Positions 51,566 through 64,000 are shown, counted from the first letter of the stretch. The stretch is DNA of 64,000 bases from Megalobrama amblycephala (GCF_018812025.1 NC_063062.1:3921927-3985926); one strand, 5' to 3'. Translations and numbers: made by a program. Notes: generated by a model from the letters alone, not told the origin.

Positions 51566-52249
51566 GTAGGTGTCCAGTTTTCCCAATTGAAATGCTTTAT
51601 TTGAGTCTTTATTAAGTTCTTGAGATCCTACTATATAGATTTACATGTTGCATATGTGTTTTTCCATGCTGGGTAGTGCACTTAAAGGATTAGTTCACTT
51701 TCAAATTAAAGTTTCCTGATAATTTACTCACCCCCATCCCCCATGTCATCCAAGATGTTCATGTCTTTCTTTCTTCAGTCGAAAAGAAATTAAGGTTTTT
51801 GATGAAAACATTTCAGGATTTTTTTTTCCATATAGTGGACTTCAATGGAGCCCAAATGGTTGAAGGTCAAAATTACAGTTTCATTGCAGCTTCAAAGCAT
51901 TCTACATGATCCCAGACGAGGAATAAAGGTCTTTTCTAGAGAAACCATCGCTCATTTTCTAAAAAAAAAAAAAAATGCTCATCTTGAACTAGCTCTCTTC
52001 TTCTTCTTCTTCTCTATTAGAATTCCAGCAGTGTAGACACTGCTAAGTGTATTACTGCCCTCCTCAGGTCAAAGTTTAAACTAATTGTTATATACTTGCA
52101 CTAGCATGTTGTATATGACAATTTAGTTCAAACTTTGACCTGTGGAGGGCAGTAATACACTTAGCAGTGTCTACACTGCCAGAATTCTAATAGAGAAGAA
52201 GAGAGCTAGTTCAAGATGAGCGTTTATGTTTAAAACGTATACAATTTGT

Positions 52250-52284
<35 letters not shown>

Positions 52285-55200
52285 AATGAGCGATGGTTTC
52301 TCTATATAAGACCCTTATTTCTTGTCTGGTATCACTGTAATTTTGACCTTCAACCGTTTGGGCTCCATTGAAGTCCACTATATGGAGAAAAATCCTGGAA
52401 TGTTTTCATCAAAAACGTTAATTTCTTTTCGACTGAAGAAAGAAAGACATGAACATATTGGATGACATTATCAGGAAATTTTAATTTGAAAGTGAACCAA
52501 TCCTTTAATTGTTTTGAACGTGCACTTGTTGTGTACTAAATAGAAGTATACAGGACCTGCAGGTGATGTAATATCAATTACACTTTAATTATGAGAGCAC
52601 ATTTTAATGGCTGTTTCTTAACAAACCTAAATATTTTAAATCATTACGTTTTTGTACACTTATTTTGACGTGTTGTTGACTGACTTTTACTAAAAAAACA
52701 TAAATTTATTGATTTTGATTTTAACTTAGAACCAATATTACATTTAAAGTTAATATATTTTCAGTGTACTAAATTGCAAATCCATTATTACATGTGTAAG
52801 TTACAAATATATTTATATTCATGACATGCACGTTTCAGTACAAATGACATTAAAATAGTACACTTTAAACATATTTCAATGGCAAAAGAAGTAAATATAG
52901 CTGCAAGCAGCGATAATGGGGCCAAGGGTTCCGTGAGTTTAAAGAGTAGCTAAAAAAATAAAAAAATAAAACGGCACCTTCTGTAATTGGCCCCTGACTA
53001 TTAACAACAATAGGGGACCCACAACCATTTTTGTTAAAATCCATATATCATCTTAATGCTAGGTGGTGTTGTCTTTGAACGTTTCAGGTGCTTTCAGGAT
53101 ATGCTGATGATGATGTACACCAATGTTCGTGCTTATAAAGCATTTGTCAAAGTGTGTCAAAGCATTTAAAAATGTATAAAAAAATATTGCAATGTATAAA
53201 AAATATTGCAGTTTACGACAAATTTCAAAATGGCAGACAAAATCAGTATCGATAGATTCGGCATGACACAAAGAAATCTGTAGGCATTACGATTTTCTGG
53301 CAAACAGAATAATCTTTTCAGATCATCTCATGACCTGTTGGTGGCGCTATTCCCAAATTTGGCATGTACCCTCAAATCATGTTTCTAACAAAGTGTACCA
53401 AGTTTCGTTCTGATTGAGCAAACTATTGCCAAAATATTGCATTTAATCTAATTTTGAGTTAACATTGCTAATTTCACATCCTCATAACTTTTCGACAAAA
53501 ACTAAGGAATATCAAAATTCTCTTAAGCCATTTCTGTTTGACAATTTTGGTAAGAATCAAACAAAATTTGGAGTCACTGCAAAAAACAAAACAAAAAAAA
53601 CAACAAATTATGAAATTACATATAAAGATGTACTTAAGGCCTACTTAAGAATGTCAATAAAAGCACTCTTAATCCAAATATCATGCAATTAAGTGTCCAA
53701 AAAGTGTTCAGGTTGCATTTAAATATATTCTCTTTAAGTGTAATAAGTATGCTAAAGTGTACTTCTTTTTCAAAGGGCATGTCTCAAAGGTTAGGGGAAG
53801 GGCTCTTGATAAGTGTTTGTGCACCAAAACTTTATAACTGCAAGACATGAGGTCATGTGCTGCTTTTATCTACTGATGTTCCTTTAAATGCATTGATTAG
53901 GAGTTTATGCTTTCCAGTAAGGAACTTCTCAGCATTATATTTACAGCTTTGTTGTGTTTGAGTTGTTGTTGATCTACAGTAAAGTGATACTTAAGCTTGA
54001 TTAGGCATGTAAGAATGAAGATTATGAGGATGCTTGAGCACTGAGTCACAGTGAAACTATTTATTAGAAATTACAACTATTTTTAGCTTTGTATCTGTAT
54101 AACTCCAACTTCACAATTAATCTGTTATTTTATATATAACTCATCGGGCTTTTAGAAATTAACAAAAAGGTTACTGAAATATTGTAGTTTCATTCTTTGT
54201 GACAAAGAATTTCTAGTGTGGCAGACTTTCAGTTTCAGACTCATAATGTTGGTGTATTTGTTGGCTCTTGGAACAGTTGACTGCTGAGACCCATGGGAGT
54301 GATTTTTTTTTTGTATTTTTTTTCTGTGGAAAGTTGGTAACTACGCAATATATTTGCCTTTTAGGTGTTCGAGACAAAAGTGAGTAAGATAAACCTAATG
54401 TAAATGGGGATGTTTTTTTTTTTTGTTGTTGTTGGTTTTTTTTAAGTATGAGCGAAACGCTGAAGAATAGAAACTATTCTAATTTCTGGAAACTAGAAAA
54501 ACAGAATTGTGACATTATTTCCAAAGGTCACTGATTGATTTAATAAAACACTCACTGTAGTCATGCATAGATGACTAACGGCGGAGTCAAACTCATTGTA
54601 ATGATAATATCAGAGACTCCAAGCTGGAAAAATCCCCCAAATCCCGAGTGTCTGCCACCTCAATCTTGGTTAGACAATGTGCTCAGCCAGTTTTGGTCTG
54701 AATGAATAATCTGTCTGAAACTGGGTGGCGTTTACTTGCTTCTGTTTCAGGCTGAAGCTTTGAGTGACTCCATATCTCTGATGAGACATTTGTTTACCTT
54801 GACCTGAACAGAAACTCTCGTTCACAGCCTGACCTAGCGATCAGTGCACAGAGTAGGCTGGACATAAAAAGCCAAAACTAAATGCCTTCTAAAGCATGAC
54901 GCTAGTAGCAACACCAAGGTCATGGACTTAAACAAACTTTCTGATAAAATATATTCTACTTTGAATGTGCCTTGAGTCAGTTTGAATAAAATAAGTGTGA
55001 CTTACACCTTGATATGTGTCTACAGGGTGTTTTGGTGTTGCTTTTTATGTCCCTGCAGAACAAAACCATGACCAGAGTCAGCAAAAACAGCCTGATATTG
55101 TACATTACTTAGGCATATGTGGGCATTTCATCAGCAGTTCTGTGCTAATCTCCAATTTCCCACTCAATCTCCCATTATCCAAATGATTACGGCTAGTTTT

Positions 55201-58200
55201 GTGTATGTCTGTCTGATCCATGAATCAGGATGAATCAGTCCGGAGAGAATGACTGTCAGGAAGTTCATTGGCTCCTTATAATCCTTCCATCTTTCCCGCA
55301 CTAATTGTTTTTCCGGATCTCTTTTTTTGCCTTCATACATCTGATCTTAACTACCCTTGAAAAGTTTGGTATGTGTAAGAGTTTTGTAATGTTTGAAAGT
55401 CTCTAATTCTCACCAAGGCTGCATTTATTTGATCAAAAGTACATTATACTATGTAATAAAATACAGTAATATTGTGAAATATTATTATGGTTTAAAATAA
55501 ATTTTCTATTGTAATATATTTATAATGTGATCATTGCTGAATTTTCAGCATCATTACTCCAGTCTTCAGTGTCACATGATCCTTCAGAAATTATTTTTTG
55601 ATTTGGTGCTCAAGAAACATTTATGATTATCAATGTTGAAAATAGTTGTGCTGGTTTTTTTTTTTTTAGGATCCTTTCAGGATTCTTTGATATTACAAAG
55701 TTTAAAAGAATAACATTTATTTGAAATAAAAATTTTGGGAACACTTTAGTTTTATGGTCCAATTCTCACTATTAACTATTTGCTTATTACCATGCATATA
55801 CTTATAAAGCACATATTAATGCCTTATTCTGCATCCCATAATCCTACCCAATACCTTAACTTAACTTGACTTCCTTACCATTAATAAGCAGTAATTAGGA
55901 GTTTATTAAGGCAAAAGTCATAGTTAATAGTGAGAATTGGACCAAAAGTGTAACAGAAATTTCTTGTAACAATATAAAAATCTTTTGAAAGTCAATATAA
56001 AAGTCACTTTTGCTATATTTTAATGCATCCTTGCATGAAGTATTAATTTCTTTTAAAAAAAGATCTTACTGTCTCCAAACTTTTGAACGCTGTGCTAGTC
56101 TTTCATATTTATGGAAGCTTGTTTCCACTACCAAATAAAAAATAAAAAAGGTAATTATGAATTTTATTGCGCAGTTGTGAATTTTTTTCTCACAATTGCA
56201 AGTTATAAAGTTAGAATTGCGGGATATAAAGTCGCAATTCTGACTTTTTTCTTGCAATTGCAAGATATAAACAATTTTGACTTTATATCACACAATTCTG
56301 ACTTTATAACTCGCAATTCTTACTTTTTTCTCTCAATTGCAAGATATAAACTATTAAGATTCTGACTTTCTTTCGCAATTCTGAGAAAAAAAGTCAGAAT
56401 TGTTAGATAAAATGTCTCAATTACCTTTTTTATTTTTTATTTCATGGCGCAAACAAGCTTCTGTACATATTACTCCCCAGTCTTCTTGCATAATAAAATA
56501 ATTCCAAATAAATGGCACAAAATATTGATAAGTCGCCTTGTAATAAGCCCTAAAAAAAGATCCTGATCCCCCTGTCAGGCTTTATTTAGTGTGTTATCAT
56601 TAGAAGTCTTTTTCCTTTGCGTTTGCTGTACATTAAAGTCATCTGAGCAGCATATTCAAATTTATGTCAGTTTCTTTGAATAAACCAGATTGACCCTGTT
56701 CCATCAGCTGCTGACATCCACAGGCCGGTGCACACAGACGCACGCTCTGATGCCATCGTAACCATCACTAGCCTCACACTGTGTCATGGAAAACTGAGTT
56801 GTGGGCGGTTCCTTTGTCGCTAAGTAACCATGAATCCATATATGGTGTTGCTTCTCATTTCTGTTTCTTCATCTCTTTCTTAATCTGTGTCGCGCCTTAC
56901 TTCAGTGATCATGACGCAGATTATATTCTCTGCTTTGTTTACAGCTGTGTGTGCAAAATACTTTCTTGACTCCTTTCCTGCAGGAGGTTTTTCATGTCAC
57001 AGCACTTTGTGACGATGTAAACCATTCATAAGCCTGCTCCACCACTTCTCAGACAAAGCGAAACACTCCATGCAAGATTTCAACTTGAAAACAGTTTACA
57101 GGAAGAATGCAAGACATCTAGCCGTCTCTCTGACTTTAGTGGCTCTCAGGGTGTGAAGCCGTTGGACAGGTTTCTCTTTTATGTAAATGCTTTAAGAGCT
57201 TCTTAGAAAGGAGGGAGAGAGAGAGATGAAAAGATCGAGAGGGAGGGAGAAGTGGAAAATGGATAGCTGAGAGGTGGGTGATGGGGTGGGTGGGGTTTTT
57301 ACAGCGTGTTCAAACACAAACAGACCAGAAAAGCACATTTATTACATTAGTGGTGTTTGCCGAGGCGAGCGCCATTATAATTCAATTTTAATCATTGTTA
57401 CTTATTAAAAATAAATCATTATTTCTTATTAAAATGATTTATTGAATGTATTTTACATGATCTGCATTCTTGCATCTTCATGGCAGGAGAAAATCCATGA
57501 ATTCAGATGGGAATTCTCTTTTAAACCTGTGAACTTTAAAACCTATGTTTTAACACATGATTGACAGATGTGTAGGGAGGGTTGCATCACAACGTTTATA
57601 TCTGTTCTCTTGAGTTAAACTGAAACTAAAACCATAACTATTAAAAATCATTCTCTGCAATTGACATAAATATGGAATAAAGCAAATGTACATGAAAATA
57701 TGAGCTCTCTTTTGGTGTTGTCAAATGTACTGACCATGATACCATACCAAGTCAGTAATGAAATGTTAAAAATTTGAGTGCTGTTGAGCGGATTCGTAAA
57801 CACCTCTGATTGGCCTTTGTGTTCACACCCTCAACAGATATGTCTGTGATGGCTACAATGATCAAAATAAGCACACAGAAGTGTTTGAATTTGAAACCGT
57901 TTTGAAAATGGGAGCGGAAGCATTTGAAAGCAGGCGTCCAGTTGTCAAACTCTCCCGTGTGTATCCGTGTAAGCACTCTGTGGCCAATCAGACGTGTTTA
58001 CGAATCTGCTTAACAGCGTTGCATTTTTAAAATTTCACTCTGTACTTTTGACAACACAATGAGTGGTTGCCTTGAAGTCAGAACACCCAACCGCATTACA
58101 TTCTGTCTTGACGTTGTTTACGTGTTCTTCACTGACATTTCTTTATAAGCTTGTCAGTGTTTAGCAAGAAGGGAGTGAATGAGGCAGGACGAGTGCATGT

Positions 58201-59195
58201 GATCCATGAGAGCTAGTGAAAGAAGATGGATTAGGATCAGACAAGGGAGGGGGAGTGAGATAAGAGTGTGTAAGGGGGTCATATGAGAGGGAGAAAGCAT
58301 TGACTGATGAGAGAGACAGAGGACTGATGAGTTACAGAGACAGCGAGAAGTCCATGTGAGCGAGATCTGGAATCAACAGAGAGAGAGAGAGAGAGAGTTG
58401 TCTCAGCTGTGAGTGTATCAGTGTGTGGAGGCTCAGTCTGCTTCCCGGATGCGTGTGTGGTTGCAGGGCAGTGCGGGAGTCGTGGGTCTCTGCACACTTG
58501 TGTGTTTTAAGTGTGTGGTTGTGCATGCTTGTTTTTGCCTTTAAATTAGTGACTGTCTGCTGTTTTGCTTGCCAGGTAGGAGGCATATATATATATATAC
58601 ACACAGACACATATGCTGTTGGGTTGATTTGTCAAAAGAGATAATGATAAATAAGAGTGTCCATGTTAAAGGAAATTCGTATTCATGTTGGATTCATGTT
58701 TTGAAGTTTTTACATTATTTTCATGGAAAGTTGATTTAATATTTTTTTAAAATGTCATGTGGTGTAACCATGAAGTCAAATGTAATAACATATGTTCCTT
58801 AATTCTTCCTGAATACATGTTTCATGTTGTTATTTAATTTTTTTCTTACACATATCATAAATTCATATTAATGTATAAATATCAATGAGTCAGACCACAT
58901 GATTTTTTTTTGCCAGTTTTTGGTTTTCTTTTTTTTTTGCATATTAGTTGCAGTGCATGAATTTGATTAGATTTTTTTTTTTGGAGGGTAAGACACAATA
59001 CTGGTCAAAAGTTTGGGGTCAGAATTTTTTTTAAAAGAAATCAATAGTTTTATTCAGTAAGAATGCATTAAATTGATCAAAAGTGGCATAAAGACATTTA
59101 TCGTGGTACAAAAGATTTCTATATCTAATAAATGCTGTTCTTTTAAACTTTGTTCATCAAATAATCCTGAAAAAATGTATAATGTTGTATATGTG

Positions 59196-59265
<70 letters not shown>

Positions 59266-59271
59266 TTACAA

Positions 59272-59305
<34 letters not shown>

Positions 59306-59588
59306 TTATTTTTATTATATATATATATATTTTTTTTATTTTATTTTTTTTTGCACCACATTTTACTGCAAATAAAAGCAGACTTGCTGAGCACAAGAGA
59401 CTTCTTTCAAAAACATTTTTAAAAATCTCACCGACCCCAGACTTTTCAACAGTAATAAAAACCATATTTGCTAATATTTGGAAAATTGACCCAAAATCTG
59501 CTGGGGTTTATATGTCAGATCTACTGTAATAAAGCAGATTGGTCCAATAACAGCGGTCACCTGACAAATGAGCCTGAAATATTAAACC

Positions 59589-59622
<34 letters not shown>

Positions 59623-62600
59623 GTCCTTGAGATAAGTCAGACATGAAGATACAGCGGCTCTGTTTGTCCAGGGTGGGTGTGACCTTTGACCCATAAGTGG
59701 ATCTCATTATGACACTCCACAAGGCTCGGCCGGCATCACCATGACAGCAGTTCATATTTTAGAATGATCAGGACAGGAGCGGCAGTCGTGAATCAGTAGC
59801 ATGTGTTGCAATCACAACTGAGATATGAGGTATTATTGTAAGAATTAAACAATGTTGTAATTATTTAACAGTGGTGGATATATCATCTGTTTAACGTTTC
59901 TCAATAGATAAAGGCATTTCAGACAGAAAGTGTTCGTGTCTAAATAGGCTATATGTAGTACTGTTTTGGGAACATGGTGCCTGTTTTGAAAGTGAAATGA
60001 AATGTCATACCTCTCTCCTGAAGTTTCAAGAAGTGTGTATAACGAGGCAGAAAGACAGGAAGAAAGACAGGGGCCTTTTGTGAGGTGTCGTCTGTCCCCT
60101 GCTGGCTATAGTGTCGTCGAAGGGGGTCAGGAACAGAGAGGACAGACTGAATTACATCTAAGTGTGGAGAGCGAGCTGTCGACTTCACAGAGCGCATGTT
60201 GAAAAGGGGGAATGGTTTGGAAGAACTGAATGAATGTATGAATTATACAGGGAAATGAAGAAGAGAAAAAGAGACCTGAAAGTGAGAAAATACTGCATCT
60301 TTCTAATGTAATACAAAATCATTTTTGACTACAAATTGTTGCTGTAGTTATATAATAATAATCATATATAATTATTATAATCTAAAACCTTGTTTATTTT
60401 CAGGTTTAAATGAAGAGGGAAAAAGCACCGTATTTTCAATGTGGTGTCATATTTTTAAGTTACGTAAGGTCAGATTCTAAAAACAGATTATTCTGGAAAC
60501 TGTTCGTTCCGGGCAGGGATTATGTTGTTTCCGTATTCCTGTCAAAGCAAGTGAAAAACATCTAAGGAATTATGAAAGGAAGCTGTCAGTGGTTGTGAAT
60601 GTGAAAGGCATTCTAGGATGTCATGAGGAGATTTTTCTCCCACAAACAGCTGAGTTATGTCATTTCCCACACTCACACATTCCTCATTGATCAGAGCTTT
60701 CTAATCAATAACCTGTAATCTGTAGACCGCGTGCGTCACGGCTGCTGTGTTGACCTTGTGTCGCTGATAAAGTCGTCCCTCTGGAACTTTAGTTCCCATG
60801 TCTGAGAAGAAAGGTGTCAGTGTTTTTACAGAAACTCAGTCTATGTTTGTTTAGAGAAAACAGATGTGGGTTGTTTTACAGATCAGTATTGGTTTTATAT
60901 ATCTAGACAAATTTGGGACGCTCAAAGTTCAATGCAAAGGGAGATATTTTCTTTTACAGATATTGCTTTTTAAGGACTACAACAAATGGCTTCAACGAGC
61001 TTCTTCCCAGGTTGGTGACATCACAACCCTAAAATTTACATAAACCCCGCCCCCGAGAACATGGAGGAAGAGTTGTTGTAGTAGAGTGTTGTTGTCATGC
61101 CGTCATTTTACGCCGGACTGCTTCACAAACGAGGGTCAATTCAATGCTGGATTTGCACAAAAGATGAACATGACGGCACATGCTAGTGGATGAGTTGAAT
61201 CAACTCCACAGCAACTACATAAATTTATCCACTAACCATTCAGAAACGTCTAAAAGTTGTAACTTCTTCCTGAGTCTCTCCATCATTGTCGACTCCGGTT
61301 TGAACAATGTAAGGCTGAACACCGTTATTGACAATCCTCATTTTGGCTGCATGAGATTCTCCAGCTTTGCTGTTGTTGAGCTGTCAAAGCTCCGCCCTCT
61401 TCTGGAAAGGGGGCGGGGAGCAGTAGCTCATTTGCATTTAAAGGGACACACACAAAAATGGCGTGTTTTTGCTCGTCAAATTTGCAAATTTGACAAGCTA
61501 TAATAAATGATCTGTGGGGTATTTTGAGCTGAAACTTCACAGACACATTCTGGGGACACTGGAGACTTATTACATCTTGTGAAAAGGTCCCTCAATTACG
61601 TGAGATAAAAATGATTTGCAATTTGTTGATCTCATCTGATCTGAGCATATGTGATCTTTCATTTCAGGCTAAGTCGTGGAGGAAGTTAAAGACCATGGTG
61701 CATTGCTCTCCATTTGTGGTTTCCTTTAAGAAAATATATCCTTGGGTTCAGCTTGCAGGCCACGCAGGTAAAAACTCATTGCTGAATGGAGGAGAAAAAC
61801 TTGCATCTGACCCATCATTTTGGACTTATGAAATGAACATGGTTTTTGCCTCTTTGTACATAGGTAGTTTCCAGGCAGGAGAGTATGGGAAACTGTTGAA
61901 GAAGTATTGTGAATGTGAACATCAGTGTCTCGAGAAGCTGATGAATGACAACCTCCGGCCGTTTGTACCTGGTTATTATGGTGTCGTGCAGCAGAACAAC
62001 CAAGATTACAACCTAATGGATGATCTGCTGACCGACTTCGACTCTCCTTCAATCATGGATTGCAAGATGGGAAGCAGGTGAGAAGGAGAAACAAAAGACC
62101 AGCCCAAACCAAACAAACTAGATGTATCGTACACATGTGCATTACCACATGATGAGGTGCAGGATGTGGCTTGGTGAGGTCTTCATAAAAGAATGGGTTG
62201 TGAATGGTGTGACTGATTGGTGAATTTGTTTTACCACAGGACATACCTGGAGGAAGAGCTGGTAAAAGCCCGTGAGCGTCCTCGTCTCAGGAAGGACATG
62301 TATGAGAAAATGGTGGCTGTGGACCCGGGAGCGCCCAGTCCGGAGGAGAGAGCCCAGCAGGCCGTTCTCAAACCTCGATACATGCAGTGGAGGGAGACGC
62401 TGAGCTCCACCGCCACTCTTGGCTTCCGCATAGAGGGCATCAAGGTGGGAGCTCAAAACGGGTGCTGATAAAAAATAGAGATATTACTTGATCTGGTCAC
62501 TCAGGATGAACTTTCTATTCATCCTGAATCATCCTGAATTCTGAAACTTTTCACTAACTTTGTGTTTTATTTTAGAAGGCAGATGGCACATGCAACACCA

Positions 62601-62677
62601 GCTTTAAAAAAACCAAACATAAGGAGCAGGTGATGAAGGCTTTGGGTGACTTTGTGGATGGAAACACACAGTTAATG
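50645..62677 (+). CDS. itpkc: Inositol-trisphosphate 3-kinase C (partial gene, 5' five coding exons)
   Basis: Phosphorylates Ins(1,4,5)P3 at the 3-position to Ins(1,3,4,5)P4, limiting IP3-driven Ca2+ release; members are Ca2+/calmodulin-activated. Exons 50645-51565, 61668-61767, 61864-62077, 62240-62444 and 62576-62677 join in frame to 514 residues: a disordered N-terminus, a calmodulin-binding segment and the first half of the catalytic domain. The inositol-polyphosphate kinase signature PxxxDxKxG is present as PSIMDCKMG. Closest to ITPKC by SFQAGE, YYGVV, DPGAP and [15 protein letters not shown] differ there. The rest of the domain, including the C-terminal DFGKT motif, lies beyond the right edge. 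Linkage to RYR1 also fits ITPKC (human 19q13). Confidence 0.93.
51684..52507. mobile_element. Foldback element, second full copy of the 7493-8342 family
   Basis: 'aaaggattagttcactttca' at the left, 'gtgaaccaatccttta' at the right. Shares the centre motif 'cctgtggagggcagtaatac' with 7493-8342. A T20+ run lies at 52251-52280. Confidence 0.85.
52898..53460. repeat. Dispersed 'atagctgcaagcagcgata' repeat
   Basis: 'atagctgcaagcagcgataa' start, 'gacctgttggtggcgctatt' and 'caagtttcgttctgattgag' are motifs I recognise from an abundant fish repeat. End approximate. Confidence 0.65.
55360..56096. mobile_element. 'gttcaaaagtttggggtc' family copy with nested element
   Basis: Left 'ccttgaaaagtttggtatg', right 'tccaaacttttgaacgctg'. 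Interrupted at 55737-55955 by a 'gggaacactttagttttatg' element of the GGTAACAC type whose flanks AAAATTTT and GAAATTTC agree at 6 of 8 bases. Confidence 0.75.
56107..56460. repeat. Palindromic 'caattgcaagatataaa' repeat
   Basis: Begins 'ggaagcttgtttccactacc' and ends with 'catggcgcaaacaagcttct'; many 'aattgcaagatataaa' and 'ctgactttataac' units between. Confidence 0.8.
57758..58045. mobile_element. Inverted-repeat element 'gattcgtaaacacc'
   Basis: 'gcggattcgtaaacacctct' then 'gattggcc' is mirrored by 'ggccaatcagacgtgtttac' then 'gaatctgc'. About 290 bp, no ORF. Confidence 0.75.
58994..59452. mobile_element. 'gttcaaaagtttggggtc' family copy split by microsatellites
   Basis: Left 'ggtcaaaagtttggggtcag', right 'gaccccagacttttcaacag'. 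(TA)n at 59209-59258 and (TTA)n at 59270-59310 have expanded inside it. Confidence 0.8.
59209..59340. repeat. Compound (TA)n / (TTA)n microsatellite
   Basis: TA run, then about 12 TTA triplets, then a T-rich stretch. Confidence 0.95.
60912..61591. repeat. Truncated copy of the 46438-47121 element
   Basis: 'tcatgccgtcattttacgcc', 'cagcaactacataaatttat' and 'gctataataaatgatctgtg' occur in the same order as at 46438-47121. Ends about 75 bases before itpkc exon 2. Confidence 0.75.
61668..61767 (+). CDS. itpkc: itpkc exon 2: calmodulin-binding segment
   Basis: [20 protein letters not shown] then [13 protein letters not shown], phase 0 to 1. The basic/hydrophobic [10 protein letters not shown] stretch matches the calmodulin-binding helix of IP3 3-kinases. 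Acceptor 'tttcatttcag', donor gtaaaa. Confidence 0.95.
61864..62077 (+). CDS. itpkc: itpkc exon 3: catalytic motif
   Basis: [20 protein letters not shown] to [13 protein letters not shown], phase 1 to 2. The Lys of LLKK is in the ATP-binding lobe; PSIMDCKMG is the inositol-kinase signature. Acceptor 'ttgtacatag', donor gtgaga. Confidence 0.96.
62240..62444 (+). CDS. itpkc: itpkc exon 4
   Basis: [20 protein letters not shown] to [12 protein letters not shown], phase 2 to 0. Contains the IP3-contacting helical region with KPRYMQWRE. Donor gtggga. Confidence 0.96.
62576..62677 (+). CDS. itpkc: itpkc exon 5
   Basis: [20 protein letters not shown] then [14 protein letters not shown], 34 codons, phase 0 to 0; acceptor 'tgttttattttag', donor gtatgt. 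The remaining exons are beyond the window. Confidence 0.95.
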
Positions 62678-63376
62678 GTATGTTGTTTCAGTGGACTGTT
62701 TTAACTTCACTGGAGGTTTTATTTCATTAGCTTGAGTCAGTGGCTTTCCTGATTTATTTTATTATTATATTTGTGAAAAAACAAAACCAACAACAATAAA
62801 AACATGAACCCTGTAATCCATAATGTTGATTTCGTCCTCAGGGGTTTCTAATAGATTTCTGTGAAGGGCTGTTCTGACATTCAGTGACCTTAATACATGA
62901 CAAGAGCCCCTTCTACATTATTATATGATCATTCAAATTTCTCTGGTTTTGTTAAAATCTATATGTTTGCAGACAATTATGAATCTTTCTGACATTAATA
63001 CATTGGTAACACTTTATTTTAGTGTCTTTAGTTGCACTTTTTTTTACAGTATGTGCACTTAAGTGTACTGGGTACTGGGTAATAATAAGGTAGCTACATA
63101 GGTTGAGGTTAGGTTTATGGGTAGGTTCAGGGTTAGTACCTAGTTATTATAATTACTAAAATAAGTACATCTGCAGAACAAGACTAAAATAAAGTGCTAT
63201 CATGTCTGAACATGTTACATGTACTTGCTTTGATAATAACAGTAAATTATGCATAATTGCATGCAACTAACCTTAACCCTGAGTACATTTAGTTCATTAA
63301 TATTACTCAGTACTTAAATGTGTAATTACACTGAAACAAGGAAATATATATTATATATTATTTAAACAATACAAGT
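62678..63376 (+). other. itpkc: itpkc intron 5, start
   Basis: Contains a 'ggtaacactttattttagtg' element at 63005-63201 ending 'actaaaataaagtgctatc'. No exon visible. Confidence 0.6.
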
Positions 63377-64000
63377 TAAAGGTGCAGTAAGCGATTTCTG
63401 AGAAACACTGTTGATATTTGAAATCAACCCAAACAAACACGCCCCTTCCCTCATTGCTCCGCCCCCAAAATGCACAAACATGCAATGCAAGAGTGGATGT
63501 CTCTTTATCGTAGCATAAGCAAAGCAAAATAAAGCTTAATGAAAAAATAAAAATAAAGCAAGGTCTCGCCAGTGCTGGAAAGCTTTTCTAATATTAACGC
63601 GGGTCCTAAAGCTCTTGCCTGATCACCTTCTTTTTCCAGTGATATTTCTCTGATCTTTTCTCTTTTGTAATGTCTCTCAGCCATCTCTCTTTCTACAGTC
63701 TTTCTTCAAATCTCGCTCTTGCTCACTCTTTCTCCTCCCCCACCATGAGTGGACACGCCCCCTACTGATTGGCTCACTCTCTCCCCTCCCCAATCACGAG
63801 GACACGTCCCCTACTGCTGATTAACTCACTCTCCTCCCCCATCATTAATGCACACGCCCCCTACTGCTGATTGGCTCACTCTCTCCCCTCCCCAATCATG
63901 AGGACACACCCCCTACTACTAATTAACTCACTCTCCTCCCCCATCGTGAGTGGACACGCCTCCTATTGCTGATTGGCTCACTCTCTCCCCTCCCCAATCA
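63377..64000. mobile_element. 'aaaggtgcagtaagcg' element, cut by the window edge
   Basis: Left terminus and first 120 bases match 48566 onward ('gagaaacactgttgatattt', 'cattgctccgcccccaaaa'). The interior then becomes the tandem array at 63711-64000. Confidence 0.75.
63711..64000. repeat. 102-bp tandem repeat of two ~51-bp half-units
   Basis: 'ggctcactctctcccctccc' recurs at 63771, 63873 and 63975. Half-units alternate 'ctgattggctcactct' and 'ctgattaactcactct', each with CACGCCCCCTACT. Contains ATTGG/CCAAT and GC-box-like motifs. Runs off the window. Confidence 0.93.

Larger units (their letters stand above)
51566..61667 (+). other. itpkc: itpkc intron 1 (10.1 kb)
   Basis: Repeats at 51684-52507, 52898-53460, 55360-56096, 56107-56460, 57758-58045, 58994-59452 and 60912-61591. 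The intervening stretches 53461-55359, 56461-57757, 58046-58993 and 59453-60911 contain no exon or repeat I can identify, apart from purine-rich runs (57210-57260, 58310-58400) and a GT run at 59590-59620. Confidence 0.6.

Noticed and set aside
59073..59529. Open frames rich in Ile/Tyr
   Set aside because: Translations of TA and TTA microsatellites.
61768..61863. Continuous coding across itpkc exons 2-3
   Set aside because: The frame is open by chance through the 96-base intron, but the joined protein matches ITPKC only when it is spliced out (GHAG-SFQAG), with proper gt...ag.

Overview
This is vertebrate nuclear DNA, almost certainly from a cyprinid fish (carp, goldfish or zebrafish lineage). 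The coding exons are small, separated by AT-rich introns and bounded by GT/AG splice sites. The introns are packed with palindromic repeats that I recognise as typical of cyprinid genomes, such as the 'aaagggttagttcaccc', 'gttcaaaagtttggggtc' and 'tagggatgca' families. Species and paralogue copy cannot be fixed from sequence alone.

Two genes lie on the + strand. (1) The 3' part of a skeletal-muscle ryanodine receptor gene, ryr1, runs from the left edge to a stop at 40623-40625. I resolved 34 exons with an unbroken frame totalling 4686 bases (1561 residues plus stop). They cover roughly the last third of the protein: the calmodulin-binding segment, the central domain with its Ca2+ site, EF-hands, divergent region, S1-S6 channel, selectivity filter and C-terminal zinc finger. 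An 18-base microexon matches the position, phase and length of the mammalian ASII alternative exon. Three further in-frame microexon candidates (15, 54 and 21 bases) and one alternative donor (18 bases) are proposed. (2) The 5' part of an inositol-trisphosphate 3-kinase gene, best matched to ITPKC, starts at 50645 and continues past the right edge; five coding exons are visible. RYR1 and ITPKC are both on human 19q13, so their linkage here looks like conserved synteny.

Layout: 1-40625 ryr1 coding exons and introns; about 40626-42215 its probable 3' UTR; 42264-50580 intergenic repeats, including an 83-bp minisatellite and a PIF/Harbinger element with a MADF-like ORF remnant; 50580-51565 itpkc promoter and first coding exon; 51566-61667 a 10.1-kb repeat-rich intron; 61668-62677 four kinase-domain exons; 62678-64000 intron with a GC-box/CCAAT-rich tandem repeat at the edge.

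The products meet in Ca2+ signalling: RyR1 releases Ca2+ from the sarcoplasmic reticulum, and ITPKC is a Ca2+/calmodulin-regulated kinase that converts IP3 to IP4. No operon-like relationship is implied. The strongest observations are the small in-frame exons in ryr1, a six-fold FEGSG-type repeat in the luminal S1-S2 loop, and a compact ryr1 intron of about 100 bp expanded to 3.5 kb by nested transposons with readable target-site duplications.
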